Below are positions 6,687-13,276 of a DNA stretch of 18,491 bases, one piece after another. Source of the stretch: Candidatus Saccharibacteria bacterium UBA5145 (lineage in GTDB: Bacteria; Patescibacteriota; Saccharimonadia; Saccharimonadales; UBA4665); the NCBI GenBank assembly GCA_002413865.1, contig DHXX01000017.1, positions 5,218-23,708 of the forward strand, written 5' to 3'. The notes below the pieces were generated by a model. The model made no database searches. It was not told the origin of the DNA and saw only the letters and a list, made by a program, of their open reading frames with translations. Each line of letters opens with the position of its first letter. Within the stretch, counting starts at the first letter, position 1. The translations under genes and the position numbers were made by a program.

Positions 6687-8294
6687 TTATTTTTGCAACA
6701 CGGCTTTGATAAAACCGTCGAACATCGGATGGGGTCGATTGGGCCGGCTCTTGAGTTCGGGGTGAAACTGACTGGCCAAGAAGTACGGGTGATCGATGCC
6801 TTCGATGACCTCGACGAGCTTGGTTTTGGGGTTGGTACCAACGGCGCGAATGCCCCACTGCTCGTATTGGTCGACGTACTGGCCGTTGCACTCGTAGCGG
6901 TGACGGTGACGCTCGACGATGGCCGTGGTGCCATAGGTTTGGGCCACCAGACTGCCGGGCACGAGTTCGCAGTCATAATCGCCAAGGCGCATCGTGCCGC
7001 CGGTGTTTTCTTTGCCTTTTTGGTCGGTCATGGTCGCGATAACCGGGTTAGTGGTGAGGGGATCGACTTCGGTGGTGTTGGCGTCGGACAGTCCGTGTAA
7101 GCGCGCGGCGGCAATGACGGCCATGTGTAAGCCATAACACAACCCCAAGTACGGTAGCTTGCTGGTTAGGGCGTACTGGGCGGCTTTGATCTTGCCGTCG
7201 ACGCCACGCGTCCCGAAGCCACCGGGAACAACAATTCCGTCGTAACCGGCCAGAGCGGCTGCCACGTCATCACTGGCACCGAGTTCGACCGCGTCGACCC
7301 AAACGATTTTGATATTTACGTCATTCCACCAGGCGGCGGCCTTGAGGGCTTCAAAGACCGACATATAGGTATCGGTGTTGTCCATGTATTTAGCAATTAA
7401 GCCGATGGTAACGGTCTTTTTAAAATCAGTGGTGGCGCGCTTGACGACATCACGCCAGGCGTCCAGGTTTGGCCGATCCAGCGCGATACCGAGGCGCTTG
7501 GCGATAGCGTCGCCAATGCCGCTGTCTTCGAGAGTTAGCGGCACTTCATAGATGCTGGCGGCGTTGGGCAAAAGGGCGATGGCTTCTTCGGCGACGCCAC
7601 TGAACAGGCTCAACTTGGGCCGCACACTAGTGTGAGCGACATCTTCACTGCGCGCTACCAGTATATCGGGTGTTATCCCTAGGCCACGCAATTCTCGCAC
7701 CGAGTTCTGGGCCGGTTTGGTCTTCGTTTCCTGGCTCGCACCGAGGTAAGGTAAGTAAACGACGTGGACGTAAAGGCAATTTTCCGGGCCGACCCTTAGG
7801 CCGAATTCGCGAATGGCTTCGATAAAACTGAGTGATTCATAGTCCCCGACCGTGCCGCCAATTTCGACGATGTGGACGTCAAAGTCTTGGCCGGCTTCGA
7901 CAATGTAGTCCTGAATGGCCGTCGTGACATGGGGGATAATTTGCACCGAGCGGCCTTCGTACTTGCCGTCGCGTTCGTCTTGAATGACTTTTAGCAAGAC
8001 GCGGCCGCTCATCAGGCTACTCGCCTGGGTCAGCTCTTCGTCGATGAAGCGTTCGTAGTGACCGAGGTCGAGGTCGGTTTCGGCACCGTCACGAGTGACG
8101 AAGCACTCACCGTGTTCGCGCGGGTTAAGCAAACCGGCGTCGACGTTCAGATACGGGTCGCATTTTTGGAGGTTGACCGTCAAACCCCGAGCTTTTAGGA
8201 GGTTCGCAATCGAGGCGGCGGTGATGCCCTTGCCGAGTCCGGAAAGCACACCACCTGTCACAAACAAATACTTCGTCGGCCGCTTACTTGCCAC
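6687..8294 (-). CDS. pyrG: CTP synthase (glutamine hydrolysing)
   Basis: A 535-residue enzyme of normal length that makes CTP from UTP, ATP and glutamine. The N-terminal synthase domain has TGGVLSGLGKGITAAS with its P-loop (residues 13-28), the KCDPYLNVDAGLLNP segment (44-58) and HGECFVTRDGAETDLDLGHYERF (61-83). The C-terminal class I glutaminase has VPGGFGTRG (356-364), nucleophile C386 in GLCYG, and H511/E513 in SQFHPE. Family members usually have CLG rather than CYG after the catalytic Cys, a mild oddity. The start codon is GTG at 8294, supported by AGAGGGAG four nt upstream. It heads a unit with the response regulator; the DNA upstream is repeat-rich. Confidence 0.97.
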   Translation of the reverse strand: MASKRPTKYLFVTGGVLSGLGKGITAASIANLLKARGLTVNLQKCDPYLNVDAGLLNPREHGECFVTRDGAETDLDLGHYERFIDEELTQASSLMSGRVLLKVIQDERDGKYEGRSVQIIPHVTTAIQDYIVEAGQDFDVHIVEIGGTVGDYESLSFIEAIREFGLRVGPENCLYVHVVYLPYLGASQETKTKPAQNSVRELRGLGITPDILVARSEDVAHTSVRPKLSLFSGVAEEAIALLPNAASIYEVPLTLEDSGIGDAIAKRLGIALDRPNLDAWRDVVKRATTDFKKTVTIGLIAKYMDNTDTYMSVFEALKAAAWWNDVNIKIVWVDAVELGASDDVAAALAGYDGIVVPGGFGTRGVDGKIKAAQYALTSKLPYLGLCYGLHMAVIAAARLHGLSDANTTEVDPLTTNPVIATMTDQKGKENTGGTMRLGDYDCELVPGSLVAQTYGTTAIVERHRHRYECNGQYVDQYEQWGIRAVGTNPKTKLVEVIEGIDHPYFLASQFHPELKSRPNRPHPMFDGFIKAVLQK

Positions 8295-8298
8295 GTTG

Positions 8299-8306
8299 CT
8301 CCCTCT
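8299..8306 (-). promoter_or_regulatory. Shine-Dalgarno sequence of pyrG
   Basis: AGAGGGAG on the minus strand lies 4 nt before the GTG start at 8294 and supports this non-ATG start. A -10-like TATAAG lies about 10 nt further upstream, without a clear -35 box. Confidence 0.6.
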
Positions 8307-8361
8307 TATTTCACCTTATACTAGCGTATATCCGTCACTACGACAAGTCGGAGTGACCGAA

Positions 8362-8400
8362 ATAAAGTATAAAGTTCATAAAGTGGAAAATTATAAAGTT
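8362..8400. repeat. Degenerate ATAAAGT(T) repeat array, left side
   Basis: Four copies of ATAAAGT at 8362, 8369, 8378 and 8393 on the plus strand, spaced 7, 9 and 15 nt. The same motif occurs in the opposite orientation at 8620-8649, so the two arrays bracket the 113-bp inverted-repeat element. Confidence 0.6.
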
Positions 8401-8436
8401 CGCCGCCGTTTAGTTACGCGGGACTAGGGATTACTC

Positions 8437-8549
8437 GTCATCCCAGCGCAGGCTGGGATCCAATCAATAAAACGCTCCTTATAAAAGCTCTTTATGGAGT
8501 AGCTATCGCTACAAAAGATATACTGGATCCCAGCCTGCGCTGGGATGAC
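8437..8549. repeat. 113-bp MITE/REP-like element with perfect 26-bp inverted ends
   Basis: Positions 8437-8462 and 8524-8549 are exact reverse complements over 26 bp. Each end is itself palindromic: CCCAGC-GCAG-GCTGGG on the left and CCCAGC-CTGC-GCTGGG on the right. The 61-bp core holds two more hairpins: CTCC-TT-ATAAA with TTTATGGAG, and GTAGC-TATC-GCTAC. Read on the minus strand it gives VIPAQAGIQ and WIPACAGMT, the false peptide signature of a REP-like repeat widely spread in other bacteria. It is probably mobilised in trans, if at all; no transposase is present. Confidence 0.85.
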
Positions 8550-8590
8550 AGTGAGAGGAGGCTGGGATGACACAGGTGGAGGCTGGGATG
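8539..8590. repeat. Three phased copies of GCTGGGATG
   Basis: GCTGGGATG starts at 8539 (the end of the MITE-like element), 8561 and 8582. The last two extend to the 13-bp direct repeat GGAGGCTGGGATG. The spacing is 21-22 bp, near two helical turns. Confidence 0.6.
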
Positions 8591-8619
8591 GCGTGAGTGT
8601 GCAGCCCGTAGCCCGAGCC

Positions 8620-8649
8620 AACTTTCAACTTTATAACTTTACGAACTTT
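8620..8649. repeat. Degenerate AACTTT repeat array, right side
   Basis: AACTTT at 8620, 8627, 8635 and 8644, spaced 7, 8 and 9 nt. This is the reverse complement of the AAAGTT motif at 8362-8400. It lies in the 3' region of the S41 gene as read on the minus strand. Confidence 0.6.
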
Positions 8650-8684
8650 CAACTAATACACTCTTCCCTCGAAGTGAGTCTCAA

Positions 8685-8724
8685 CTATCCCACTATCCGA
8701 CTATTTAGCTATCTAACTATTTAT
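8685..8724. repeat. Five tandem octamers spanning the S41 stop codon
   Basis: Read on the plus strand, five 8-mers follow without a gap: CTATCCCA, CTATCCGA, CTATTTAG, CTATCTAA, CTATTTAT. On the minus strand each ends in ATAG. The S41 stop codon TAG (8717-8719) lies in the first unit met by the ribosome. Since 8 is not a multiple of 3, the array gives TAG in all three minus-strand frames. Confidence 0.75.
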
Positions 8725-9952
8725 TAAGGTAGGCTTGGGCGGCCTGGAGCTGCGTATCGTTGCCAGCCTTGATATCGGCGTCGGACAGTTTGCTAATCAG
8801 ATCGGGGGTAATCCCCTTTTTGTTGATATTCTGGCCGTTGGGACGATACCAGCTCGCCACCGTAACCTTGAGCTGCGAACCGTCGCCGAAGTTAATCAGC
8901 TGTTGGACAACACCTTTGCCGTAACTCTTGGTGCCGATTAAGTAGGCGGCTTTATCATCGTGCAAAGCACCGGCGGTGATTTCCGAAGCACTGGCGCTGC
9001 CTTCATTGATCAGCACGACGGTCGGGATACCATTGAGTTTGTTATCGCCCAGGCCGTAGTAAGTCTGCCCGACGACGCTACCGCGCTTTTCTTGCAGGAT
9101 CATCTTGCCATCAGGTACCCACAAGCTCGAGACTTTGACGGCCGCCTCGAGCAAGCCGCCCGGGTCATTGCGCAGGTCAAGAATAATACCTTTGACGTGG
9201 GCGCTGGCGAACTGAGTCGCGGCTTTCTGGGTAAGATCGGTCGTATCGTTGGCAAAGGTACTGATCTGCAGATAACCGATGTTGCCGTCGAGTGTCTTCG
9301 TCGTGACACTAGGCATAACTATATCCTGGCGAATTATCGTGAACGTCAGCGGCTCGGTCTTGTTGCGGATGACCTGTAGGGCAACTTTAGTGCCCTTGGG
9401 GCCGCGAATTTGGGTAACGGCTTCATCGACTGATTGGCCGCTGGTAGTCTTGCCGTTGATACTGACGATGATATCCTGGGCGCGCAGACCGGCTTTGTCG
9501 GCGGGCAGGCCGCTAATTGGCGACATGACTTGCAAGTTGCCACTACTATCCTGCCCTAGCTGGGCGCCGATACCGCTAAACGAGTTATTGAGCTGGTCGT
9601 TGAAGGTTTTGGCTTCGGCGGCCGTAAAGAAAACGGTATACGGGTCTTCGGTAGCTTCAGCTAGGCCATGTTTGAGGCCGTCGTTCAGCTGGTTCTCGGT
9701 GACTTTGCCGTCATAATTGTCTTTGAGTGATTTATATACTTGATTGACCGAAGAATAGTTGAGCGAGGCCGGTAAATCGGTGGCGACCGGTTTGTTGCCG
9801 AGGAAGTACAACGGATTGATCCGTCCATCACCGACGCCGACGCCGACTGCGAAAATTACCGCCACTGCGACTAGCGTTACGGCGCGCTTAAACAGCTTAC
9901 TTCCCCGTCGCGGCGCCGGGGCGTCGACTGCATCGTTGGCTTTGAACTCCAT
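8717..9952 (-). CDS. Membrane-anchored C-terminal processing protease (S41A, CtpA-like)
   Basis: A 411-residue serine protease of normal family length. An N-terminal membrane anchor (about residues 24-41) follows a basic stretch, so the bulk lies outside the membrane. A PDZ domain spans about 125-205 (FSGIGAQLG through GPKGTKV); it recognises the C-termini of substrates. The protease core has DLRNDPGGLLEAAV (259-272), the nucleophile S321 in GSASASEITAGAL, and the general base K346 in SYGKG, 25 residues later as in B. subtilis CtpB. Such proteases trim or degrade exported proteins, including peptidoglycan hydrolases in several species. The start ATG lies 8 nt after an extended -10 box, so the mRNA is probably leaderless. 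It follows the CHAP hydrolase gene by about 210 nt, and its TAG stop lies in an octamer repeat. Confidence 0.93.
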   Translation of the reverse strand: MEFKANDAVDAPAPRRGSKLFKRAVTLVAVAVIFAVGVGVGDGRINPLYFLGNKPVATDLPASLNYSSVNQVYKSLKDNYDGKVTENQLNDGLKHGLAEATEDPYTVFFTAAEAKTFNDQLNNSFSGIGAQLGQDSSGNLQVMSPISGLPADKAGLRAQDIIVSINGKTTSGQSVDEAVTQIRGPKGTKVALQVIRNKTEPLTFTIIRQDIVMPSVTTKTLDGNIGYLQISTFANDTTDLTQKAATQFASAHVKGIILDLRNDPGGLLEAAVKVSSLWVPDGKMILQEKRGSVVGQTYYGLGDNKLNGIPTVVLINEGSASASEITAGALHDDKAAYLIGTKSYGKGVVQQLINFGDGSQLKVTVASWYRPNGQNINKKGITPDLISKLSDADIKAGNDTQLQAAQAYLNK

Positions 9953-9960
9953 TACTTCTC

Positions 9961-9969
9961 AGTATAGCA
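9961..9969 (-). promoter_or_regulatory. Extended -10 promoter of the S41 protease gene, leaderless arrangement
   Basis: TGCTATACT on the minus strand joins an extended TGn to a 5/6 -10 box. It ends 8 nt before the ATG at 9952. No -35 box is needed or seen. Confidence 0.5.
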
Positions 9970-10134
9970 AACAAACCGCTCATGGCTAGAGATAGTTGGA
10001 GAGCGTAATAGTTTAAGCCCGGTTCGGGTAGAAAGTTAGTAGGTAGAGCGTTTGGAAAGCTAAGAGTTAGCTTGTTCTGTAAGTATTGTTCGGAATTAGC
10101 CACTTAGAGCAGTATGGATTAGAATTTTGATTTA

Positions 10135-10147
10135 ATGCTATCAGCAT
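10135..10147 (-). terminator. Weak hairpin after the CHAP hydrolase gene
   Basis: ATGCT and AGCAT pair around a 3-nt loop, starting 15 nt after the CHAP stop codon. The following sequence is AT-rich but has no proper U-run, so termination is uncertain. The rest of the 210-bp gap up to the S41 start holds only the S41 promoter as far as I can see. Confidence 0.3.
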
Positions 10148-10162
10148 CTTACCAAGCTATGC

Positions 10163-11347
10163 TTAGTGGCGGTTATTGATATACTTCATACTCGCTGTAT
10201 CGCGCAGGCTATAGCGGAAGTGACCACCAAAGTCGTAGTTCATCTCACTTACCAGAACTTGGCCCGGAGGAACGAATTGACCCTTATAGCTCTGGCCGGC
10301 CGTTGCCTGGATAATCGTCACGTGGCCCCAGGTACCGCTTTCGATTACTCCGATTGAACCCACATTTGGGGTATATGACCAACCATAATTTGAGCTATTG
10401 GCCCAATTATTCGCGTCACCTTTTGCGCTGAAATCAAAGTTACCCTCAACATTTACGAAATACCAATAGGCATACGATGTACATTCCCTGTTTTCTATAC
10501 CATGCATATCGGTGATACTATCCTTGCCAGCGTTGCATACATCACCAGCACCACCACTAGCCCGGAAGTATCCGCCATTGCCAGAACCGTTGTCGCAGTC
10601 GCCGCCGCGCTCGGAACCGGTGATGAAGACGCGCTGGGAGCCTCTGGTGTTAAGTGCGGCCTGTTGGCGCTGTAACTCAGCAATCGTACCCTGGTTGGTG
10701 GCTATTTTTTGATTGTAAACGTCTTGTTGCTGTTGATTAAGCGATAATAAGCGACTCTGTTCGGCCTGGGCAGCGTCAACCACAGCCTGCTGTTGCTTTT
10801 GGGCAATCAGTAGATTATCGACTTCAATCTTTTGGGCTTGTAGTTGCTGTTGCAAAATAGCAATTTGCTTGAGCGTGTCTTGCAGCTTTGCCTGTACTTG
10901 GGTGCGGTATTCCTGTTTGTCAAAATAATCACTGAGATTATTACTAGTTGCCAGAATTTCAATCGTACTAGGAGTCCCGTCGACGTACATTGCCTTGATA
11001 TCTTCACCTAGAGTGGCCTTTTTGAGGGCTAACAATGTCAGATTAGCCGCAATCTGCTGCTGGATATCGGCCTGCCTAGCCTGACTAGCAGAGATATCGG
11101 CTCGAACCGCATCTATCTGAGCTTGCAATTTATTAATGGCATCCTGGTACGATGACGCTTGAAGCTGCAGATCGTTGACACTAGATTGCGTACCATTGTT
11201 TTCGGCGTTGAGTTGATTAATTTGAGCCTGTAATTGTCCTGATGTGGCTGCCGTGACAATTTGAGCCGATGGCAATATAAGCACCGCGGCGGCGATGACT
11301 AAGGAAACGAGTTTGTGTTTAATGATGGTATTTTTTAAATTAGACAT
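10163..11347 (-). CDS. Secreted coiled-coil CHAP peptidoglycan hydrolase (PcsB-like), probable FtsEX partner
   Basis: I use the ATG at 11347 (394 residues); a longer frame begins with TTG at 11401. The ATG start gives a clean signal peptide: basic n-region, LVSLVIAAAVLILPSA core, and an Ala-rich cleavage site near residue 33. Residues ~35-235 are Gln-rich heptad coiled coil, broken near 120-140 by LGEDIKAMYVDGTP as in PcsB/EnvC-type hydrolases. A Gly-rich linker leads to a C-terminal CHAP domain with nucleophile C289 in ECTSYAYWY, H342 in WGHV, and EMNY at 368-371. Two more Cys (251, 271) may form a disulfide. CHAP enzymes cut peptide or amide bonds in peptidoglycan; in streptococci PcsB is held inactive and switched on by FtsX. 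It lies directly downstream of ftsX, which supports that pairing. Confidence 0.9.
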   Translation of the reverse strand: MSNLKNTIIKHKLVSLVIAAAVLILPSAQIVTAATSGQLQAQINQLNAENNGTQSSVNDLQLQASSYQDAINKLQAQIDAVRADISASQARQADIQQQIAANLTLLALKKATLGEDIKAMYVDGTPSTIEILATSNNLSDYFDKQEYRTQVQAKLQDTLKQIAILQQQLQAQKIEVDNLLIAQKQQQAVVDAAQAEQSRLLSLNQQQQDVYNQKIATNQGTIAELQRQQAALNTRGSQRVFITGSERGGDCDNGSGNGGYFRASGGAGDVCNAGKDSITDMHGIENRECTSYAYWYFVNVEGNFDFSAKGDANNWANSSNYGWSYTPNVGSIGVIESGTWGHVTIIQATAGQSYKGQFVPPGQVLVSEMNYDFGGHFRYSLRDTASMKYINNRH

Positions 11348-11372
11348 TTTTATTTTTAGATTTTGTATAGAA

Positions 11373-11381
11373 ATTTTAGCA
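11373..11381 (-). promoter_or_regulatory. Possible extended -10 promoter of the CHAP hydrolase gene
   Basis: TGCTAAAAT on the minus strand (extended TGn plus a 5/6 -10 box) would start a transcript about 19 nt before the ATG at 11347. A perfect TATAAT at 11439-11434 is a second candidate that would give a leader of about 80 nt. Readthrough from ftsX is equally possible. Confidence 0.35.
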
Positions 11382-11502
11382 TATCTACGCAAGTTTTTCA
11401 ATCCCCTCTTGGCACCCTACTGAGTTATTTTTCATTATAAAAGTTTCTTAAAACAGCTACGCTATGATGCCAACACTGGTGCTGAAATTGTTGTATTGAT
11501 TT

Positions 11503-12447
11503 TTACTTTGTCTTAAATTTTAGGTATCGCCGGGTTGCAATGGTGGAAGACGCGATACCAATCATTATACCAACCATAAGCTGCAATGCCAAAAGTCTAA
11601 AGAAATGGCTACTGAAGAAGGTGCTTGCAAAATTAATATCAAGGAGCCCGAGACTCGTTGCCTGCAGCGCATTGCTAGAGGCAAAGAAAACGGCATTGAC
11701 CAATACTATCGATATCACGGCCGAAAGTATGCCATAGATAGCACTCTCAACAATAAACGGTCCGCGTATGTAAGAAGTAGTCGCTCCCAGCAAACGCATA
11801 ATGGTCAATTCGTCACGACGGTTGAAGATGGCCATCTGTATAGTGTTGAATATTATAAGTACACAAATAACCGTAAATAGAATCACGGATGCGACACCGA
11901 TTTCGCGCAAGATATTCGTAGCGTGGGTAATATTATCGATAGCCTTTTTTCGGTCGCCGTTATAAGAAGGTGAATCTTTGGTTTGCAGTGCGACATTTTG
12001 AGGTTTTTTAAGATAATCAATTAGAGATTTAATTTTGTTAAGGTCATGGGGCTTAACTTTTATAGTTGCTGGCAATGGATTATCCGTCGAATTGATTGCC
12101 AATAGTAACTGCTGATTACCGGCATTGTCTCTCTTATATGACTCCAAGGCTTGGTCTTTGCTAAGGTAGGTTACGTCTGCTACGTCAGGCAAGTTTTTGA
12201 GCCCTTTAACAAGTGCTTGCGTTTGAGACGGGGTGGCGGCATCAATTAGATAAATCGATATGTCTATCTTATTGGTTATTTGAGCGATAGTGTTGGTGAA
12301 CGTGGCATTAGCGATGATCGAAAACAGCAAAATGGTCAGCGTGACCACCATGACGGCGACGGCAGCCGTCGCTAACGAGGCGTTGCGAATAAAGTTCACC
12401 ATGCCGGTGTGGACGATTCTGAGGAAGGTTATCCATCTGCGCTGCAT
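11503..12447 (-). CDS. ftsX: Cell division protein FtsX (ABC transporter-like membrane subunit)
   Basis: A 314-residue membrane protein with the FtsX layout: cytosolic N-terminus, TM1 about 25-47, a large outer loop 48-180 that in other bacteria contacts the hydrolase, then TM2 184-206, TM3 232-256 and TM4 283-305. Typical motifs are DNPLPATIKV (122-131) in the outer loop and FNRRDELTIMRLLGAT (208-223) on the cytosolic side, where FtsE docks. FtsEX does not transport; it couples ATP hydrolysis to hydrolase activation at the division site. The ATG overlaps the ftsE stop as TAATG, so translation is probably coupled and equimolar. The CHAP hydrolase gene follows. Confidence 0.96.
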   Translation of the reverse strand: MQRRWITFLRIVHTGMVNFIRNASLATAAVAVMVVTLTILLFSIIANATFTNTIAQITNKIDISIYLIDAATPSQTQALVKGLKNLPDVADVTYLSKDQALESYKRDNAGNQQLLLAINSTDNPLPATIKVKPHDLNKIKSLIDYLKKPQNVALQTKDSPSYNGDRKKAIDNITHATNILREIGVASVILFTVICVLIIFNTIQMAIFNRRDELTIMRLLGATTSYIRGPFIVESAIYGILSAVISIVLVNAVFFASSNALQATSLGLLDINFASTFFSSHFFRLLALQLMVGIMIGIASSTIATRRYLKFKTK

Positions 12448-13130
12448 TAGATGTGATAGTCCCCATTCGCCCGGTCGCTAATGACTTTACCATGCTGGAG
12501 CGTAACGACGCGGCGCTTGAGCCGATTGACGACATCGACATTATGGGTGGTCAGTAACACGGTTGTGCCGTAGCGATTGATCTTTTCGAGGACTTTGATG
12601 ACGTCCCAGGCGTGTTTGGGATCGAGGTTGCCGGTTGGCTCGTCGGCGATCAGGATGCGCGGTTGGCGCACGATGGCCCGGGCGATGGCGACGCGCTGGC
12701 GTTCACCACCGGATAGCTCAAGCGGCATGCGTTTTTCTTTGCCGGTCAAATTGACGATATCGAGGACTTTCGGGACGGTGTGGCGGATTTCGCGGTTACT
12801 GACACCGACTATCTCGAGCGCGAAGGCGACATTTTCGAAGACGGTCTTGTTGGGCAAGAGTTTGAAATCCTGGAAAACCACGCCGATTTTGCGGCGCAAC
12901 ATTGGAATATCCCGGTCTTTGAGTTTGTCGTAGTCAATACCGCCGATAATAATCTTGCCACTCGTCGGGCGTTCTTCACGGGTCAACAGACGTAGTAACG
13001 TCGTCTTGCCCGCCCCACTCTGGCCGACAACAATGACGAACTCTTTGGCTTCGACGTGTAGCGATATACGGTCGAGCGACGGCCCTAAGCCCCGATTGTA
13101 GGTTTTACTCACCCGGTCTAGCAGAATCAT
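12447..13130 (-). CDS. ftsE: Cell division ATP-binding protein FtsE
   Basis: A 227-residue ABC ATPase, the usual FtsE length when started at the ATG at 13130. A longer frame opens with GTG at 13181 but adds a 17-residue tail foreign to the family and would start upstream of the promoter. Motifs: Walker A GQSGAGKT (36-43), Q-loop FQDFKLLP (86-93), signature LSGGERQR (139-146), Walker B ILIADEPTGNLD (159-170), and the switch H196. It binds FtsX in the membrane and drives its conformational change. The ATG lies 7 nt after an extended -10 box, suggesting a leaderless mRNA for ftsE-ftsX, possibly with the CHAP gene. prfB lies upstream, separated by a palindromic repeat. Confidence 0.96.
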   Translation of the reverse strand: MILLDRVSKTYNRGLGPSLDRISLHVEAKEFVIVVGQSGAGKTTLLRLLTREERPTSGKIIIGGIDYDKLKDRDIPMLRRKIGVVFQDFKLLPNKTVFENVAFALEIVGVSNREIRHTVPKVLDIVNLTGKEKRMPLELSGGERQRVAIARAIVRQPRILIADEPTGNLDPKHAWDVIKVLEKINRYGTTVLLTTHNVDVVNRLKRRVVTLQHGKVISDRANGDYHI

Positions 13131-13137
13131 TACTCTA

Positions 13138-13146
13138 ATCTTACCA
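13138..13146 (-). promoter_or_regulatory. Extended -10 promoter of ftsE, leaderless arrangement
   Basis: TGGTAAGAT on the minus strand: extended TGn plus a 4/6 -10 box, ending 7 nt before the ATG at 13130. It supports the short FtsE start. No -35 box is evident. Confidence 0.42.
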
Positions 13147-13192
13147 TAACCGGTCTTTCCTGCACCTTTGTTCCCAACCACCCCCGCTCCCC

Positions 13193-13218
13193 GTCATCCC
13201 AGCCTGCGCTGGGATGAC
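13193..13218. repeat. Solo REP-like palindrome between prfB and ftsE
   Basis: A perfect palindrome with 11-bp arms (GTCATCCCAGC and GCTGGGATGAC) around a 4-nt loop. It shares its first 22 bases with the right-hand palindrome logic of the element at 8437-8549: the same arms and the same CTGC/GCAG loop. It lacks a U-run, so it is not a standard terminator, but it may block 3' exonucleases on the prfB mRNA. Confidence 0.8.
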
Positions 13219-13276
13219 AAGGCTCAGTTAGTATTTTAATAATTTGTTAGATTGATTAATGGGTTCTGCTAAATTC

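Noticed and set aside
8424..8621. 65-codon minus-strand frame reading VIPAQAGIQ ... WIPACAGMT
   Set aside because: It is the chance translation of the inverted-repeat element; this peptide pattern is a well-known false gene from REP-like repeats.
8362..8724. CRISPR-like array in the repeat-rich intergenic region
   Set aside because: Repeat words are only 6-13 bp, spacing is irregular or zero, and there are no spacers of uniform 25-40 bp length and no cas genes.
9985..10050. Possible tRNA in the S41/CHAP gap because of CCCGGTTCGGG
   Set aside because: The loop is 3 nt, not a 7-nt T-loop, and there is no acceptor stem or anticodon arm on either strand.
11348..11401. TTG start of the CHAP hydrolase at 11401
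   Set aside because: The GAGGGG stretch is only about 1 nt from the TTG, and the ATG at 11347 gives a cleaner signal peptide. Not fully excluded.
13131..13181. Longer GTG start of FtsE at 13181
   Set aside because: It adds 17 residues not found in FtsE and lies upstream of the extended -10 box; the ATG at 13130 gives normal length.
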